From Deltaproteobacteria bacterium (GTDB lineage Bacteria > Myxococcota_A > UBA796 > GCA-2862545), in the NCBI GenBank assembly GCA_006226595.1, contig SBGP01000112.1, positions 1 through 52,951 of the forward strand: DNA of 52,951 nt, written 5' to 3'. The position numbers and the translations under genes were made by a program. Of this stretch, positions 32,837 through 41,754 are shown one piece after another. Numbering within the stretch: the first letter of the stretch is position 1; each line of letters starts with the position of its first letter. The notes under the pieces were generated by a model. The model made no database searches and was not told the DNA's origin. It saw only the letters and a program-made list of their open reading frames with translations.

Positions 32837-35494
32837 TCACGGTCCGTAGTACACGAGGTTGCCGTCACGGAAGAAGCAGGCGCGGAGCAGGCCGTCGTCG
32901 CCGACCGCCACCCCCGGCCAGGCCGCGTCCATCGGGCCCTCGTAGGTGGGAAGGAAGAAGCTGCCGAGTGCCGCGGAGAGGATCTCGGCCTGATCGCCGC
33001 GACGGGTGAGTACCCACACGACGTTGCCGGGCCCGACATCGAGGTCGAAGAAGGTGCCGTCGCCGGGGATGACCTCGTCGTTGGTGAGCCCGGACGCGGG
33101 CCAGTAGGCGAGCCCGTCCGGATGCAGCATCACCGGGCGCTCGTCGTCGTCGAGCGCGAGGCGACTCACGTAGGTCGAGTACTCCGCCCACGCCGCCCAG
33201 GTCAGCGTGGAGAAGCCCGCGGAGGCCGACCAGGTGCGGAAGGCCTTGGTGCTGCTGCCCTGCGACAGCCACGCGGTCCCGTCGCTCGCGAAGGCCAGTC
33301 CCCCGCCGAACTCGCGGTAGGAGCTGTTCTCGGAGGAGTAGGTGGTGGTCCACGACGAGGGTCCGTCGCGGAAGGCGAGACCGATGCTGTCGTAGCTGCG
33401 GTCCTCGGTCCACGCGACCACCGGGCGGTCGCCGTTGGCGGGGTCGAGGTCGATGGCGACGGGGGTGTACGGGAAGCCGTCGGTGCTCGACCCGACACCC
33501 TCCAGCGTCCACGTGCTTCCGTCGAGGCGCGCGTAGCGCGGCTGGAAGTCCGGTCCGATGTAGGGCTCGCTGCCGTAGGTGTAGGCCACGTGCACCACGC
33601 CATCCGGGCCGATCACGACCTGCCCGGGCATCACACCGACCGAGGAGCCGATCTGGAAGCCGGGGCCGTCGACCCGCTGCACGACCCAGGCCCCGCTGCT
33701 TCGCTCGGCGTAGAGCAACCGTCCGTGGTCCGTCTCGCGGAAGATGATGTGCGGCTCGCCCGCGGCGTCGAGGGCGATGTCGCAGAAGTCCCCGAGCGGG
33801 AGCGCATCGTCGATGACCACGCTCGGCACCTCGACCGGGTCCTCGACGACCACCGTGAGGCTGTCGCTGTCGGTGAGCCCGCCGTCGTCGGTGACGGTCA
33901 AGGTGACGGTGTAGGTGCCCGCGGTGCCCCAGCTGTGGGTGACGTTGCTGCCGGTCTGGTCGGGGGTGCCGTCATCGAAGGCGAACACCGAGCTCACCAC
34001 GTTGCCATCGGGGTCGTAGGAGGAGGACCCATCGAGGGCGACGACCGCGTCGGTCACGGTGCGCACCGGACCTGTGAGCACGGCGACCGGCGGCAGGTTC
34101 GCGGGCAGGCTGTTCACGGTCCACGCGATCTGGTCGCTGCCAGTGAGCCCACCGCCATCCGTGGCGGTGAGCGTCAGGGTGTGCAGCCCGGCGGACAACG
34201 AGGCGGTGGCGAGCGGAGAGCCGGTCCCGAGCACGCCGTCGAGGTCCGAGGCCCAGCGCAGTGACGCTCCGGTCAGCGCGCCATCCTCCGCGTCGTTGCC
34301 CGTTCCGACGAGGTCGATGGACACGCCGGCGTCGGAGTTGCCGCCACTCGCCGGTGCCGTGATCGTCGCCGTCGGTGCGGTGTTCGGCGCGAGCACGGTG
34401 AGCGCGATGCTGTCCGTCGCCGACGCGCCGCCCGAGTCCGTGCCCACCAACGTCAGCGTGTGCCCCCCCACGGTCAACGCGCTGGTCACGAGGGGGGAGC
34501 CGGTCCCCAGGTCGCCGTCGACGCTCGAGCGCCACGCGAGGCTCGCGCCGGTGAGCGCGCCATCCTCGGGATCGCTCCCCTGCCCTTCGAGGCTCACGGA
34601 GGTGCCGCCGACCACGGTGCTGCCATCGGCGGGCGCGTCGATCTGCACGCTCGGCGCCTGGTTGTTGGGCGGGTTCACGGTCACGGTCACGCTGTCGCTG
34701 CCGGAGAGGCCGCCGCTGTCGGTCGCGGTCAGGGTGAGCACGTGCACCCCCGCGGAGAGTGCCGAGGTCTGGACCGGCACGCCGGTGCCGAGCCCGCCAT
34801 CGCGATCGGACGTCCACGCGAGGTCCGCCCCGGAGAGCGCCCCATCCTCGGGGTCGACGGCGCTGCCGTCGAGGGTGACGGCATCCCCGACCACGAAGCC
34901 GCTCGCGTCGGTCGGCGAGCTCACGGTGACCACCGGGGCCTGGTTCACGCCCACCGCGACCACCTCGACCTGCACGGAGGTCAAGGCCGAGAGGCCCTGG
35001 CTGTCGGTGGCGGTGAGCACGAGGTCGTGGGTGCCGAGGCTCGCGTTCGTCCAGCCCAGGCTCGTGCCGCTACCCAGCGGACCATCGAGGCTCGACGACC
35101 ATGAGAGGGCCGAACCGGGAAGCGCGCCCTCCTCGGGATCGTCGGCGTGCCCGCTGACGTCGATCTGCACGCCCTCGTCGAAGCGTGCCCCGGTCGTCGG
35201 CACGTCGATCACCGGCACCGGGGCCAGGTTCACGTCGGTGTCGGTGTCCGTATCGGTATCCGCGTCCGTGTCGGTGTCCGCGTCCGTGTCGGTGTCCGCG
35301 TCCGTGTCGGTATCCGCGTCCGCATCGGTATCCGCGTCCGTGTCGGTGTCCGCGTCCGTGTCGGTATCCGTGTCGGTGTCGGTCTCACCCGAGTCCTGGG
35401 GGTCGTCCTCGCCATGGCAGGCGCAGCCCACCGCGAGCACGGGGGCGGCGACGCACAAGGCGGCACGCAGCAGGAACGAGTGGAACAGGCGCAA
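32837..35494 (-). CDS. Lipoprotein with four Ig-like repeats, a PKD domain and a C-terminal beta-propeller
   Basis: This 885-residue surface lipoprotein (signal ending VLAVGC) has five parts. An Asp-Thr/Asp-Ala linker spans about residues 38-87. Four tandem Ig-like repeats of about 94 residues follow, each with a DGALTGASLAWxSxxDG-type core. A PKD domain comes next (DGSSSYDPDGN, HSWGTAGTYTVTLTVTDDGG). A C-terminal repeat domain of about 330 residues (PHIIFRETDHGRLLYAERSS, SWTTTYSSENSSYREFGGGL) ends the protein. That last domain is clearly paralogous to the upstream gene. The start is a TTG at 35494. An in-frame TGA five codons upstream leaves no earlier start, so translation may depend on coupling. 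Its role, perhaps adhesion or binding at the surface, is inferred from architecture. Confidence 0.85.
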   Translation of the reverse strand: MRLFHSFLLRAALCVAAPVLAVGCACHGEDDPQDSGETDTDTDTDTDADTDTDADTDADADTDTDADTDTDADTDTDADTDTDTDTDVNLAPVPVIDVPTTGARFDEGVQIDVSGHADDPEEGALPGSALSWSSSLDGPLGSGTSLGWTNASLGTHDLVLTATDSQGLSALTSVQVEVVAVGVNQAPVVTVSSPTDASGFVVGDAVTLDGSAVDPEDGALSGADLAWTSDRDGGLGTGVPVQTSALSAGVHVLTLTATDSGGLSGSDSVTVTVNPPNNQAPSVQIDAPADGSTVVGGTSVSLEGQGSDPEDGALTGASLAWRSSVDGDLGTGSPLVTSALTVGGHTLTLVGTDSGGASATDSIALTVLAPNTAPTATITAPASGGNSDAGVSIDLVGTGNDAEDGALTGASLRWASDLDGVLGTGSPLATASLSAGLHTLTLTATDGGGLTGSDQIAWTVNSLPANLPPVAVLTGPVRTVTDAVVALDGSSSYDPDGNVVSSVFAFDDGTPDQTGSNVTHSWGTAGTYTVTLTVTDDGGLTDSDSLTVVVEDPVEVPSVVIDDALPLGDFCDIALDAAGEPHIIFRETDHGRLLYAERSSGAWVVQRVDGPGFQIGSSVGVMPGQVVIGPDGVVHVAYTYGSEPYIGPDFQPRYARLDGSTWTLEGVGSSTDGFPYTPVAIDLDPANGDRPVVAWTEDRSYDSIGLAFRDGPSSWTTTYSSENSSYREFGGGLAFASDGTAWLSQGSSTKAFRTWSASAGFSTLTWAAWAEYSTYVSRLALDDDERPVMLHPDGLAYWPASGLTNDEVIPGDGTFFDLDVGPGNVVWVLTRRGDQAEILSAALGSFFLPTYEGPMDAAWPGVAVGDDGLLRACFFRDGNLVYYGP
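34101..35233 (-). repeat. Four tandem Ig-like domain repeats
   Basis: Four in-frame units of about 280-287 bases lie at 35233-34954, 34953-34669, 34668-34388 and 34387-34101. Each encodes about 94 residues with the shared core EDGALTGASLAW and the pattern DGxLGTGSPL. The similarity between units indicates recent internal duplication. A single PKD unit follows at about 34100-33850. Confidence 0.8.
35234..35383 (-). repeat. Hexanucleotide repeat encoding (Thr/Ala-Asp)n linker
   Basis: About 25 units of GTGTCC/GTGTCG/GCGTCC type on the plus strand encode Thr-Asp and Ala-Asp on the minus strand. It links the lipobox to the first Ig-like repeat. It is the same kind of tract as at 3523-3633, in an unrelated lipoprotein gene. 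Confidence 0.85.
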
Positions 35495-35506
35495 GGACCG
35501 ACCCGA

Positions 35507-36844
35507 TCAGTAGTAGTAGAGGGCGCCGCCCTTCTGGTAGCAGGCGTGGGGGTCCCCATCCGCGTCGACGGCGATGCCGGGGTACGCCGCGTCGACGCCG
35601 GTCGCGATGACGGTGTACTCCCAGTAGCCATCGGTGTCCGTGGTCACGAGCTCCAGGGCGTCGTCGTGGACCACCGCGAGGTGCGGTGCCCCGCCGCCCC
35701 AGGCCAGATCGAAGTGATCCATGTCGAACAGCTCGACCTCGGAGTGGTGCCAGGAGCCGCCGCTGTCCTCGTAGCCGATGCCGCCGCGATGCCCGTAGAC
35801 GATGTTCTCGCCGTCATCGAGCACGAGCACGCTGCGCATCTCGGTGTAGTCGCCGTAGTCCATGAGCGTGTAGCTGGAGAAGCCGCCGGACTGGGTCCAC
35901 GAGATGTACCGCGGCGAGTCGTAGCCCTTGGTGATGTGCAGGGTGCCATCGCTGGTGAACGCCGAGCCTCCCGTGTGCCACTGGTAGGAGGTGTTCTCCG
36001 GGTACAGCGCCTGCGTCCAGGCGTTGGCTCCGGTGCGATACGCCACCGCCGTGCGGTCGTAGGAGGTGTCCTGGGTGTAGGTCACCGTCGGTCGCTCGCT
36101 GTTCGTCGGGTCAAGGGCGATGGAGGGCCACGCGGTCGCGAAGCCGTCGTAGTTGGACACCAGCTCGCGCGTCCAGCCGCCGCCGCTGTCGGTCGCCCAC
36201 CACACGGCGTACTCGAAGCCGATGTACTGCTCGTCGGCCCAGGCATACGCGATGTGGTGGTCGCCGTTGCTGTCGAGGACCATGTCGAAGCGGTCCGACA
36301 GGGTCGAGCCGACGTTGAACCCGGGCCCGTCGACGAAGCTGTGCACCCAGGTCGCGCCGTTCCACACCGCGAGGTGCAGCTGACCGTGCTCGGCGTTGCG
36401 GTACAGGATGTGCGGCGTGTTGCCGTCGAAGGCGAGCACGCAGGTGTCGCCGACGAGGTTCGCGTTGGTCGCGATCTCGCCCTGCTGAGCGCCGGTGTAG
36501 GCGCGCGTGCTGCCGACGCCGACCGCGAAGTTGCCCGACAGCACCTGACCGAGCGCTTCGGTGTGCACCTCGATCCGCTGCTTGCCCGGGTCCTCGGGAA
36601 GCAGCCAGCGCGCGTGATCCCCGTCGACCTCGAGCTGTCCGGCGCTCACCTGCCAGTGCAGGTCCGCCACGTCCACGCCCTCGGGCACCACCACCGCGAA
36701 CTCGGCCCACGCACCGGTCTGGAACGCGCCCTCCGCGCCCACCCGGCGGATCGGGAGCTCTCCACCATGAGCGGCGAGCTCGTCGGGAGCCGTGTCGGGG
36801 GCGGCGCAGGAAGCGAGCGCAAGGGCGATCAGGGCAAGGCGCAT
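35507..36844 (-). CDS. Lipoprotein with beta-propeller-like repeats, paralogue of the downstream gene
   Basis: This 445-residue lipoprotein (signal MRLALIALALASC) begins with an N-terminal beta domain of about 100 residues (FQTGAWAEFAVVVPEGVDVA) and ends with a repeat domain of about 330 residues. Shared landmarks with the end of the following gene include LDxxGEPH/DGNTPHILYR, DGPGFxxGS, TYTQDTSYDRTAVAY versus AWTEDRSYDSIGLAF, and ENTSYQWHTGGSAF versus ENSSYREFGGGLAF. GGAGGTCCC precedes the ATG, and the next gene starts 12 bases after its stop. It lacks the acidic linker, Ig-like and PKD parts. The pair looks like a tandem duplication in which one copy gained repeats. No ligand is known. Confidence 0.8.
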   Translation of the reverse strand: MRLALIALALASCAAPDTAPDELAAHGGELPIRRVGAEGAFQTGAWAEFAVVVPEGVDVADLHWQVSAGQLEVDGDHARWLLPEDPGKQRIEVHTEALGQVLSGNFAVGVGSTRAYTGAQQGEIATNANLVGDTCVLAFDGNTPHILYRNAEHGQLHLAVWNGATWVHSFVDGPGFNVGSTLSDRFDMVLDSNGDHHIAYAWADEQYIGFEYAVWWATDSGGGWTRELVSNYDGFATAWPSIALDPTNSERPTVTYTQDTSYDRTAVAYRTGANAWTQALYPENTSYQWHTGGSAFTSDGTLHITKGYDSPRYISWTQSGGFSSYTLMDYGDYTEMRSVLVLDDGENIVYGHRGGIGYEDSGGSWHHSEVELFDMDHFDLAWGGGAPHLAVVHDDALELVTTDTDGYWEYTVIATGVDAAYPGIAVDADGDPHACYQKGGALYYY

Positions 36845-36892
36845 GGGACCTCCGGGGCGAGAAGCGTGCCCCGTGAACGGCCTCGGATCAAG

Positions 36893-36906
36893 TAGACTCC
36901 CGCGCC
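36893..36906 (+). promoter_or_regulatory. -10-like TAGACT, leaderless geometry
   Basis: TAGACT at 36893-36898 lies 8 bases before the ATG at 36907, with no Shine-Dalgarno. It is in a 62-base divergent gap to the lipoprotein gene at 36844. Confidence 0.45.
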
Positions 36907-38040
36907 ATGGCGCCTCCCCTCTCCCGCAGCCTCGGCATCGCCGGAGCCCTGCTCGGCTTCCGGGCGGTGCTGTTGTTCCTCGGCGCGACCGCCAACCACT
37001 GGCTGCCGCTCGAGTACAACCGCATCGCCGCCACCGTGAACAACCCGCGATCGGTGCCCGACGAGCCCGACTTCTGGTTCCAGCTCACGTCGTGGGATGT
37101 CGAGCACTACATGACGCTCGCCACCGACGGCTACGTCGCCGGCGACCCGTCCACCGCCTTCTACCCGCTGTGGCCGGCGCTGATGCAGGCTGGCGCCGTC
37201 GTGCTCGGCGACCCGCTGCTCAGCGGCATGATCCTCGCGAACCTGCTGTTCTTCGGAGCCGTCGCGTTGCTGCACCACTGGGCGTGCAGCCGCATGGACA
37301 CCGACGCCGCCGACCGCTTCGTGCTCCTGCTCGCGATGTTCCCGGGCAACGTGTTCCTCACCCTCGCCTACAGCGAGTCGCTGTGGCTCTTCCTGTCGGC
37401 CGCCCTGTTCGTCGCCATCGACAGGAAGCACTGGCTCGCGGTCGCCGGGCTCGCGTTCCTGCTGCCACTGACGAAGGCGGTGGGCCTCGTGGCACTCGTG
37501 CCGCTCGGCTGGGCGGCGCTGCACGCCAACGACAAGAAGGCATGGCTCGCGCCCGTCGCCTCGGTCGTGGGCTTCGCGGCGACCCTGGGCCTGATGCAGC
37601 TGCGCACCGGCTCGGCGTGGACCGGCTTCGAGGCACAGAAGCTGTACATCAACAACGCCTCGGCACTCGCGGTGTTCGACATCCCGCGCTTCGTGCGCGC
37701 GATGCTCGCGGTGGACGGCGTGCACAGCGTCACGGGCTCGGCCATCGACCGGCTGTGCTTCCTCGTGTGGCTCGCCGTGCTCGTGCCCCTGTGGCTGCGC
37801 GACAAGACGCTGTTCCTGTGGACCGCGGCCATCGGCTGGGTCGGCGTGTCCGGGGTGAACTTCATGAGCTTCACCCGCTTCCTCGGCGTGCTGTTCCCGG
37901 TGTTCCTCGTCGCGAGCCAGGCGCTGGAGCCCGAGACGCCGGAGAGCCCGCGCACGACCTACGCGTTCGTCGTCGGGCTGATGACCGTGCTCCAGGCCAT
38001 CTTCCTGTTCCGCTTCCTCGCCCACTGGTGGGTGGGCTAG
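36907..38040 (+). CDS. PIG-V-like mannosyltransferase family membrane protein
   Basis: This 377-residue polytopic membrane protein resembles bacterial members of the GPI mannosyltransferase 2 (PIG-V) family, which use polyprenyl-phosphate-linked sugar on the periplasmic side. Visible family features are SWDVEHYMTLATDGY, STAFYPLWPALMQAG and LAYSESLWLFLSAALF, followed by TKAVGLVALVPLGW. The rest is about ten membrane helices. The acceptor is not known. It is convergent with a second membrane glycosyltransferase-like gene ending 10 bases away, so both may serve glycan or lipid modification. Confidence 0.75.
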   Translation: MAPPLSRSLGIAGALLGFRAVLLFLGATANHWLPLEYNRIAATVNNPRSVPDEPDFWFQLTSWDVEHYMTLATDGYVAGDPSTAFYPLWPALMQAGAVVLGDPLLSGMILANLLFFGAVALLHHWACSRMDTDAADRFVLLLAMFPGNVFLTLAYSESLWLFLSAALFVAIDRKHWLAVAGLAFLLPLTKAVGLVALVPLGWAALHANDKKAWLAPVASVVGFAATLGLMQLRTGSAWTGFEAQKLYINNASALAVFDIPRFVRAMLAVDGVHSVTGSAIDRLCFLVWLAVLVPLWLRDKTLFLWTAAIGWVGVSGVNFMSFTRFLGVLFPVFLVASQALEPETPESPRTTYAFVVGLMTVLQAIFLFRFLAHWWVG

Positions 38041-38050
38041 GCCCGCGCGG

Positions 38051-39454
38051 CTAGGGCGTGCGCCGCCACAGCCGCTCGCCCGCGACCTCCCACCCCGCAT
38101 CCGGCGTGGTCATCGCGTGCTCGCGCTCGTCCCCTTCTCGCGGAGCGAGGGCCCAGGCGATGCCGTAGCGATCGGCCAGCTCGGCGCGCTGCTCCGGGCT
38201 CTGGTGCGCGGAGTGCAGCACCGCGGGCCGGCCGCAGCGCTCGGCCAGGAACAGCGGGTCCGCCGTGAACACGGGCCCGTCGACCTCGCCGAGCAGGGCG
38301 CACTCGGCCTCACCGAGCGGCGTGGGACGCGTGGGCGGCTTGGCCGGCCCCGCGAGCGTGATCAACGCGAGCCAGCCCCCGAGGATCGACACGGGCAGCG
38401 CCGCCGGGTGGAGCTTGAAGCGCGCGTGGCTCCACGTGCCGAAGCTCGTGAGTGCGACGGCCGAGGTCGCGGCGAGCAGCGGCACGAGCGCGCTGGAGCT
38501 GCGGTACAAGCTGCCGTAGGTCGCCACCGCGGGCGCCGCGAGCACCGCGAACACCGGCATGCCGAGCGCATACGCGAGTCCCGCGCGGGTCACCGGGTGC
38601 TCCCGCAAGCGCGACGGCAGCGCGAACACGCCGGGCAGCGGCATCACGAGCAGCAGCACGACGAGGATCACGCCGATGCCGTCGGACCACAGGAAGGCCA
38701 GTCGCTCCGAAGCCGCGAGGGTCGTCGGCTCGGCACCGAGCAGGCCCTGCTTGTCCGCGAGCTGGCCGATGGTCGAGCGCGCCGCGAGGTAGCCCTCTCC
38801 GCCGAGCGACGCGCTGCGCCACGTCCACAGCGCCGACGCCAGCGGACCGGAGGCCGCCACGGGGAGCATGCGCCACCCGGTGAACGCGAGCGCGATGCAC
38901 GGCGCAAGCAGCAGGCCGTCGTTGCGGGTCAGCGCCGCGAGTGCACACGCCACCGCCGCCCAGCCCCACTTGTCGCGGGACGCCGCGAGAAACGCGAGTC
39001 CGCCGACCGCACCGAACAACGCGATGCTGTCCGGCTGGTCCATCTTGCGCAGGAAGCCCGGTACCCACATCGCAAGAAGCGCGGCCCCCGCGTTCGAGAC
39101 CCGCTGTCCGCCGAGCTCTCGGGCGAGCAGCCACGCGATCGGCGCCCACAAGGCGGCGATGGCGGCGTTGGTGAGCTCGGCACCCCACGCCGGCCACAGC
39201 GCGAGGCCCGGGACGAGCACCCGCGACGGCAGCGGCATCCAGTACAGGTCCGCGGGTGCTGGCAGGCTCTCGGGCGCGGCGAGCAGCTGCCACACCGCAG
39301 TGGTCACCGCCCCGTCTCCGGCGGCGATGTGCCCCGCGACGAGCCGGTAGTACGACGGGTCCACGTCCGTCGGCGCCGGCACCTGCAGCGACCAGCCGAC
39401 GTGCACGCCGAGCGCGAGGAGGAACAGCAGCCACGGGTCGTAGGCGGTCTTCAC
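38051..39454 (-). CDS. Glycosyltransferase family 39-like membrane protein
   Basis: This 467-residue polytopic protein starts at GTG (39454) with a first membrane helix (LLFLLALGVHVGWSLQVP) and an early acidic pair in APTDVDPSYYRLVAGHIAAG, as in GT39/PMT-like or ArnT-like enzymes that transfer sugar from polyprenyl phosphate. There are about ten hydrophobic segments, then a 90-residue C-terminal extramembrane part (ECALLGEVDGPVFTADPLF) that looks like a soluble cap. The gene diverges from the quinone oxidoreductase gene and has a -10-like box 6 bases upstream. The sugar and acceptor are unknown. Confidence 0.72.
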   Translation of the reverse strand: MKTAYDPWLLFLLALGVHVGWSLQVPAPTDVDPSYYRLVAGHIAAGDGAVTTAVWQLLAAPESLPAPADLYWMPLPSRVLVPGLALWPAWGAELTNAAIAALWAPIAWLLARELGGQRVSNAGAALLAMWVPGFLRKMDQPDSIALFGAVGGLAFLAASRDKWGWAAVACALAALTRNDGLLLAPCIALAFTGWRMLPVAASGPLASALWTWRSASLGGEGYLAARSTIGQLADKQGLLGAEPTTLAASERLAFLWSDGIGVILVVLLLVMPLPGVFALPSRLREHPVTRAGLAYALGMPVFAVLAAPAVATYGSLYRSSSALVPLLAATSAVALTSFGTWSHARFKLHPAALPVSILGGWLALITLAGPAKPPTRPTPLGEAECALLGEVDGPVFTADPLFLAERCGRPAVLHSAHQSPEQRAELADRYGIAWALAPREGDEREHAMTTPDAGWEVAGERLWRRTP

Positions 39455-39466
39455 CCGGGCAGTGTA
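39455..39466 (-). promoter_or_regulatory. -10-like TACACT, leaderless geometry
   Basis: On the minus strand TACACT (39466-39461) lies exactly 6 bases before the GTG at 39454, with no Shine-Dalgarno. It is in a 57-base divergent gap. Confidence 0.5.
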
Positions 39467-39511
39467 CGCGCCGCGACCGCGGGGGTTATCGATCCGCCTC
39501 CAGGAGTTGCC

Positions 39512-40480
39512 ATGCGCGCCGTGCAGATCCCCCGCACCGATGGGCCGAGTGCCGCCGAGATCGTCGACCTGCCCACCCCCGAGCCGACCGGCGATCAGCT
39601 GCTGATCAAGGTCGCCGCCGCGGGCCTCAACTACGCGGACGTCGCGCAGAGCCAGGGCATGTACCCGGGCGGTCCCAAGGCGCCGTACATCGCCGGGCTC
39701 GAGGCCGCCGGCACCGTCGTCGCCGCCGGGCCCGACTCCCCGGTGCCCGTGGGCACGCGCGTCATGGGTATGGGGGCGGGCGCCCTCTCCGAGTACGTGT
39801 GCTGGCGCACGAACCAGGTGTTCCCGACGCCGGACCCGTGGACCGACACCCAGGCGGCGGCGTTCCCCGTGCAGTGGCTCACCGCCCACGCGTGCTTGCG
39901 CACGGTCGGCCGGGTCGAGTCCGGTGACAACGTGCTCATCCACGCAGCCGCGGGCGGCGTCGGACAAGCCGCGGTGCGCCTCGCGCGTCACTTCGGTGCC
40001 TTCGTCATCGGCACCGCCGGCTCCCCCGAGAAGTGCGAGCGCGTGCTCGCCGCGGGCGCGCATGCCGCGATCGACTACCGCGCCCAGGACTTCGTCGCCG
40101 AGACCCTGCGCGTCACCGAGGGCGACGGCATCGACCTGCTCCTCGAGATGGTCGGGGGCGAGACCTTCCGCAAGAACCTCGCGGTGCTGCGTCCGTTCGG
40201 CCGCATGGTCGTGTACGGCGCCGCGAGCAACGAGCAGGCCAACATCCACAACGTCCAGCTCATCTTCAAGCCGGTCGAGATCATCGGCTACCACCTCACG
40301 GTGATGATGGTGAAGCGCCCGGACCTCTTCGCGCGCCAGTGGACCGAGGTCGTGAGCCTCATCGCCCAGGGCGTCATCGTGCCCGAGGAGCCGGAGACCC
40401 TGCCGCTCAAGCAGGCGGCGACCGCGCTGCAGCGCATGGCCAATCGCCAGACCACCGGCAAGGTCGTGCTCACCCCGTAG
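39512..40480 (+). CDS. NADPH:quinone oxidoreductase / zeta-crystallin-like MDR protein
   Basis: This 322-residue soluble medium-chain dehydrogenase lacks the zinc ligands of alcohol dehydrogenases, as is usual for quinone oxidoreductases. N-terminal motifs are KVAAAGLNYADVAQSQGMYP and GLEAAGTVVAAG. The nucleotide-binding part has IHAAAGGVGQAAVRLARHFG and a downstream GRMVVYGAAS. It probably reduces quinones or enones with NADPH. The ATG follows CAGGAG at 6 bases. It is upstream of, and in the same direction as, the FKBP gene, but a 57-base gap with its own Shine-Dalgarno suggests separate control. Confidence 0.9.
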   Translation: MRAVQIPRTDGPSAAEIVDLPTPEPTGDQLLIKVAAAGLNYADVAQSQGMYPGGPKAPYIAGLEAAGTVVAAGPDSPVPVGTRVMGMGAGALSEYVCWRTNQVFPTPDPWTDTQAAAFPVQWLTAHACLRTVGRVESGDNVLIHAAAGGVGQAAVRLARHFGAFVIGTAGSPEKCERVLAAGAHAAIDYRAQDFVAETLRVTEGDGIDLLLEMVGGETFRKNLAVLRPFGRMVVYGAASNEQANIHNVQLIFKPVEIIGYHLTVMMVKRPDLFARQWTEVVSLIAQGVIVPEEPETLPLKQAATALQRMANRQTTGKVVLTP

Positions 40481-40537
40481 CAAGCGGACTGCACGCGGTG
40501 GCGGACGGGTTAGCGAGGGGAGCAACCCCGAGGAACG

Positions 40538-41752
40538 ATGCGCGCCCTGCCCCTGCTGCTCCTGCCCGTGCTGCTCGCAGCCTGCCCGAAGACCGATTCC
40601 AAGCCGGAAGCCGCCGCCGAGAAGTCCGATGGGCTCACCCTCGAGGCGACGGCGTGGGTCCTCACCGACAGCGGCCTTCGCTACGAGGACCTGGTGGTCG
40701 GCACCGGCGAGATCGTCACCCCCGAGAGCCGCATCGAGGCGCACTACACCGGCTGGCTCGGCGACGGCACCAAGTTCGACAGCAGCTACGACCGTGGCGA
40801 ACCGCTGGCCATCACCATCGGCGTCGGCCAGGTCATCAAGGGCTGGGACGAGGGCATCGTCGGCATGCGCGAGGGCGGCAAGCGCAAGCTGCTCGTCCCC
40901 CCGGACCTCGGCTACGGCGGCAACGACCTCGGCAGCATCCCCCCGAACAGCACACTGCTCTTCGAGGTCGAGCTGGTGAGCACCAAGCCGCCGCGCCGTC
41001 CGAGTGCCGCGCCCGCCGAGGTCCCGCTCGAGTCCTTCCGTCAGACGGAGTCGGGGCTGCTCATCGCGGACCTGAGCGACGCGTGCACCGGCGAGGCGCA
41101 CGCCGAAGGCACGCGCCTCACCGTCGACTACGACGGCTTCCTCGAGTCGGGCAAGCTCTTCGACTCCTCGCGCCTGCGGGACTCCGGGTTCACCTTCCCG
41201 GTCGGCATGGAGCGCGTGATCAAGGGCTGGGACGAGGGCCTCGCCGACGCGCCCGTCGGCTGCAAGCGCCAGCTGCGCATCCCGCCCCACCTCGGCTACG
41301 GCGAGGAAGGCTCGCGCGTGGTCCCGCCCAACGCGACCCTCGTGTTCGACGTCGAGGTGCTCGCCTCCTCCCCGCCGCGCGAGGTGCCCGAGAAGCCCGC
41401 CGAGGTGGATGGACACCTGCAGAGCGGCACCGGCCTCAAGGTGAAGATCCTCGAGCCCGGCGAGGGCAGCCCCGTCGGCATCGGCGGCGTCGCCGTGGTC
41501 GAGTACACCGGCTGGCTCGCGGACGGCACCCGCTTCGACAGCTCGTACCTCCGCGAGGGCCCGATCGACGTGCCCGTCGGCAAGGGTCGCGTGATTGCGG
41601 GCTGGGACGAGGGCCTGCTCGGCATGAAGCCCGGTGAGAAGCGCCAGCTCGTGATTCCCCCGAACCTCGGCTACGGCGAAGCCGGCCGCCCGCCGACGAT
41701 TCCTGGCGGCGCGACGCTGATCTTCGAGGTCACCCTGGTCGAGGTGCGCTGA
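40538..41752 (+). CDS. Lipoprotein with three FKBP-type peptidyl-prolyl isomerase domains
   Basis: This 404-residue protein (lipoprotein signal [13 protein letters not shown]) carries three FKBP domains, at about 45-148, 170-280 and 300-404. Each has the FKBP core: FDSS, VI(K/A)GWDEG and a PPxLGYG loop, so all three look catalytic. They should speed proline isomerisation of periplasmic or surface proteins. The middle domain is the most divergent and has two Cys (SDACTG, VGCKRQ) that might form a disulfide. GAGGAA precedes the ATG, and the next gene starts 2 bases after the stop, so they form an operon. Triple FKBP proteins are known in other systems but are unusual as lipoproteins. Confidence 0.88.
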   Translation: MRALPLLLLPVLLAACPKTDSKPEAAAEKSDGLTLEATAWVLTDSGLRYEDLVVGTGEIVTPESRIEAHYTGWLGDGTKFDSSYDRGEPLAITIGVGQVIKGWDEGIVGMREGGKRKLLVPPDLGYGGNDLGSIPPNSTLLFEVELVSTKPPRRPSAAPAEVPLESFRQTESGLLIADLSDACTGEAHAEGTRLTVDYDGFLESGKLFDSSRLRDSGFTFPVGMERVIKGWDEGLADAPVGCKRQLRIPPHLGYGEEGSRVVPPNATLVFDVEVLASSPPREVPEKPAEVDGHLQSGTGLKVKILEPGEGSPVGIGGVAVVEYTGWLADGTRFDSSYLREGPIDVPVGKGRVIAGWDEGLLGMKPGEKRQLVIPPNLGYGEAGRPPTIPGGATLIFEVTLVEVR

Positions 41753-41754
41753 TC

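Noticed and set aside
35234-35383. Regular hexamer array considered as a CRISPR or satellite
   Set aside because: The unit is six bases with no spacers and is in frame within a lipoprotein gene, so it is coding low-complexity sequence.
38051-41416. A minus-strand frame stays open far upstream of the GT39-like start
   Set aside because: The part above 39454 is antisense to the quinone oxidoreductase and FKBP genes, shows no family similarity and has an Arg/Gly/Asp-rich shadow composition. Only 38051-39454 is coding.
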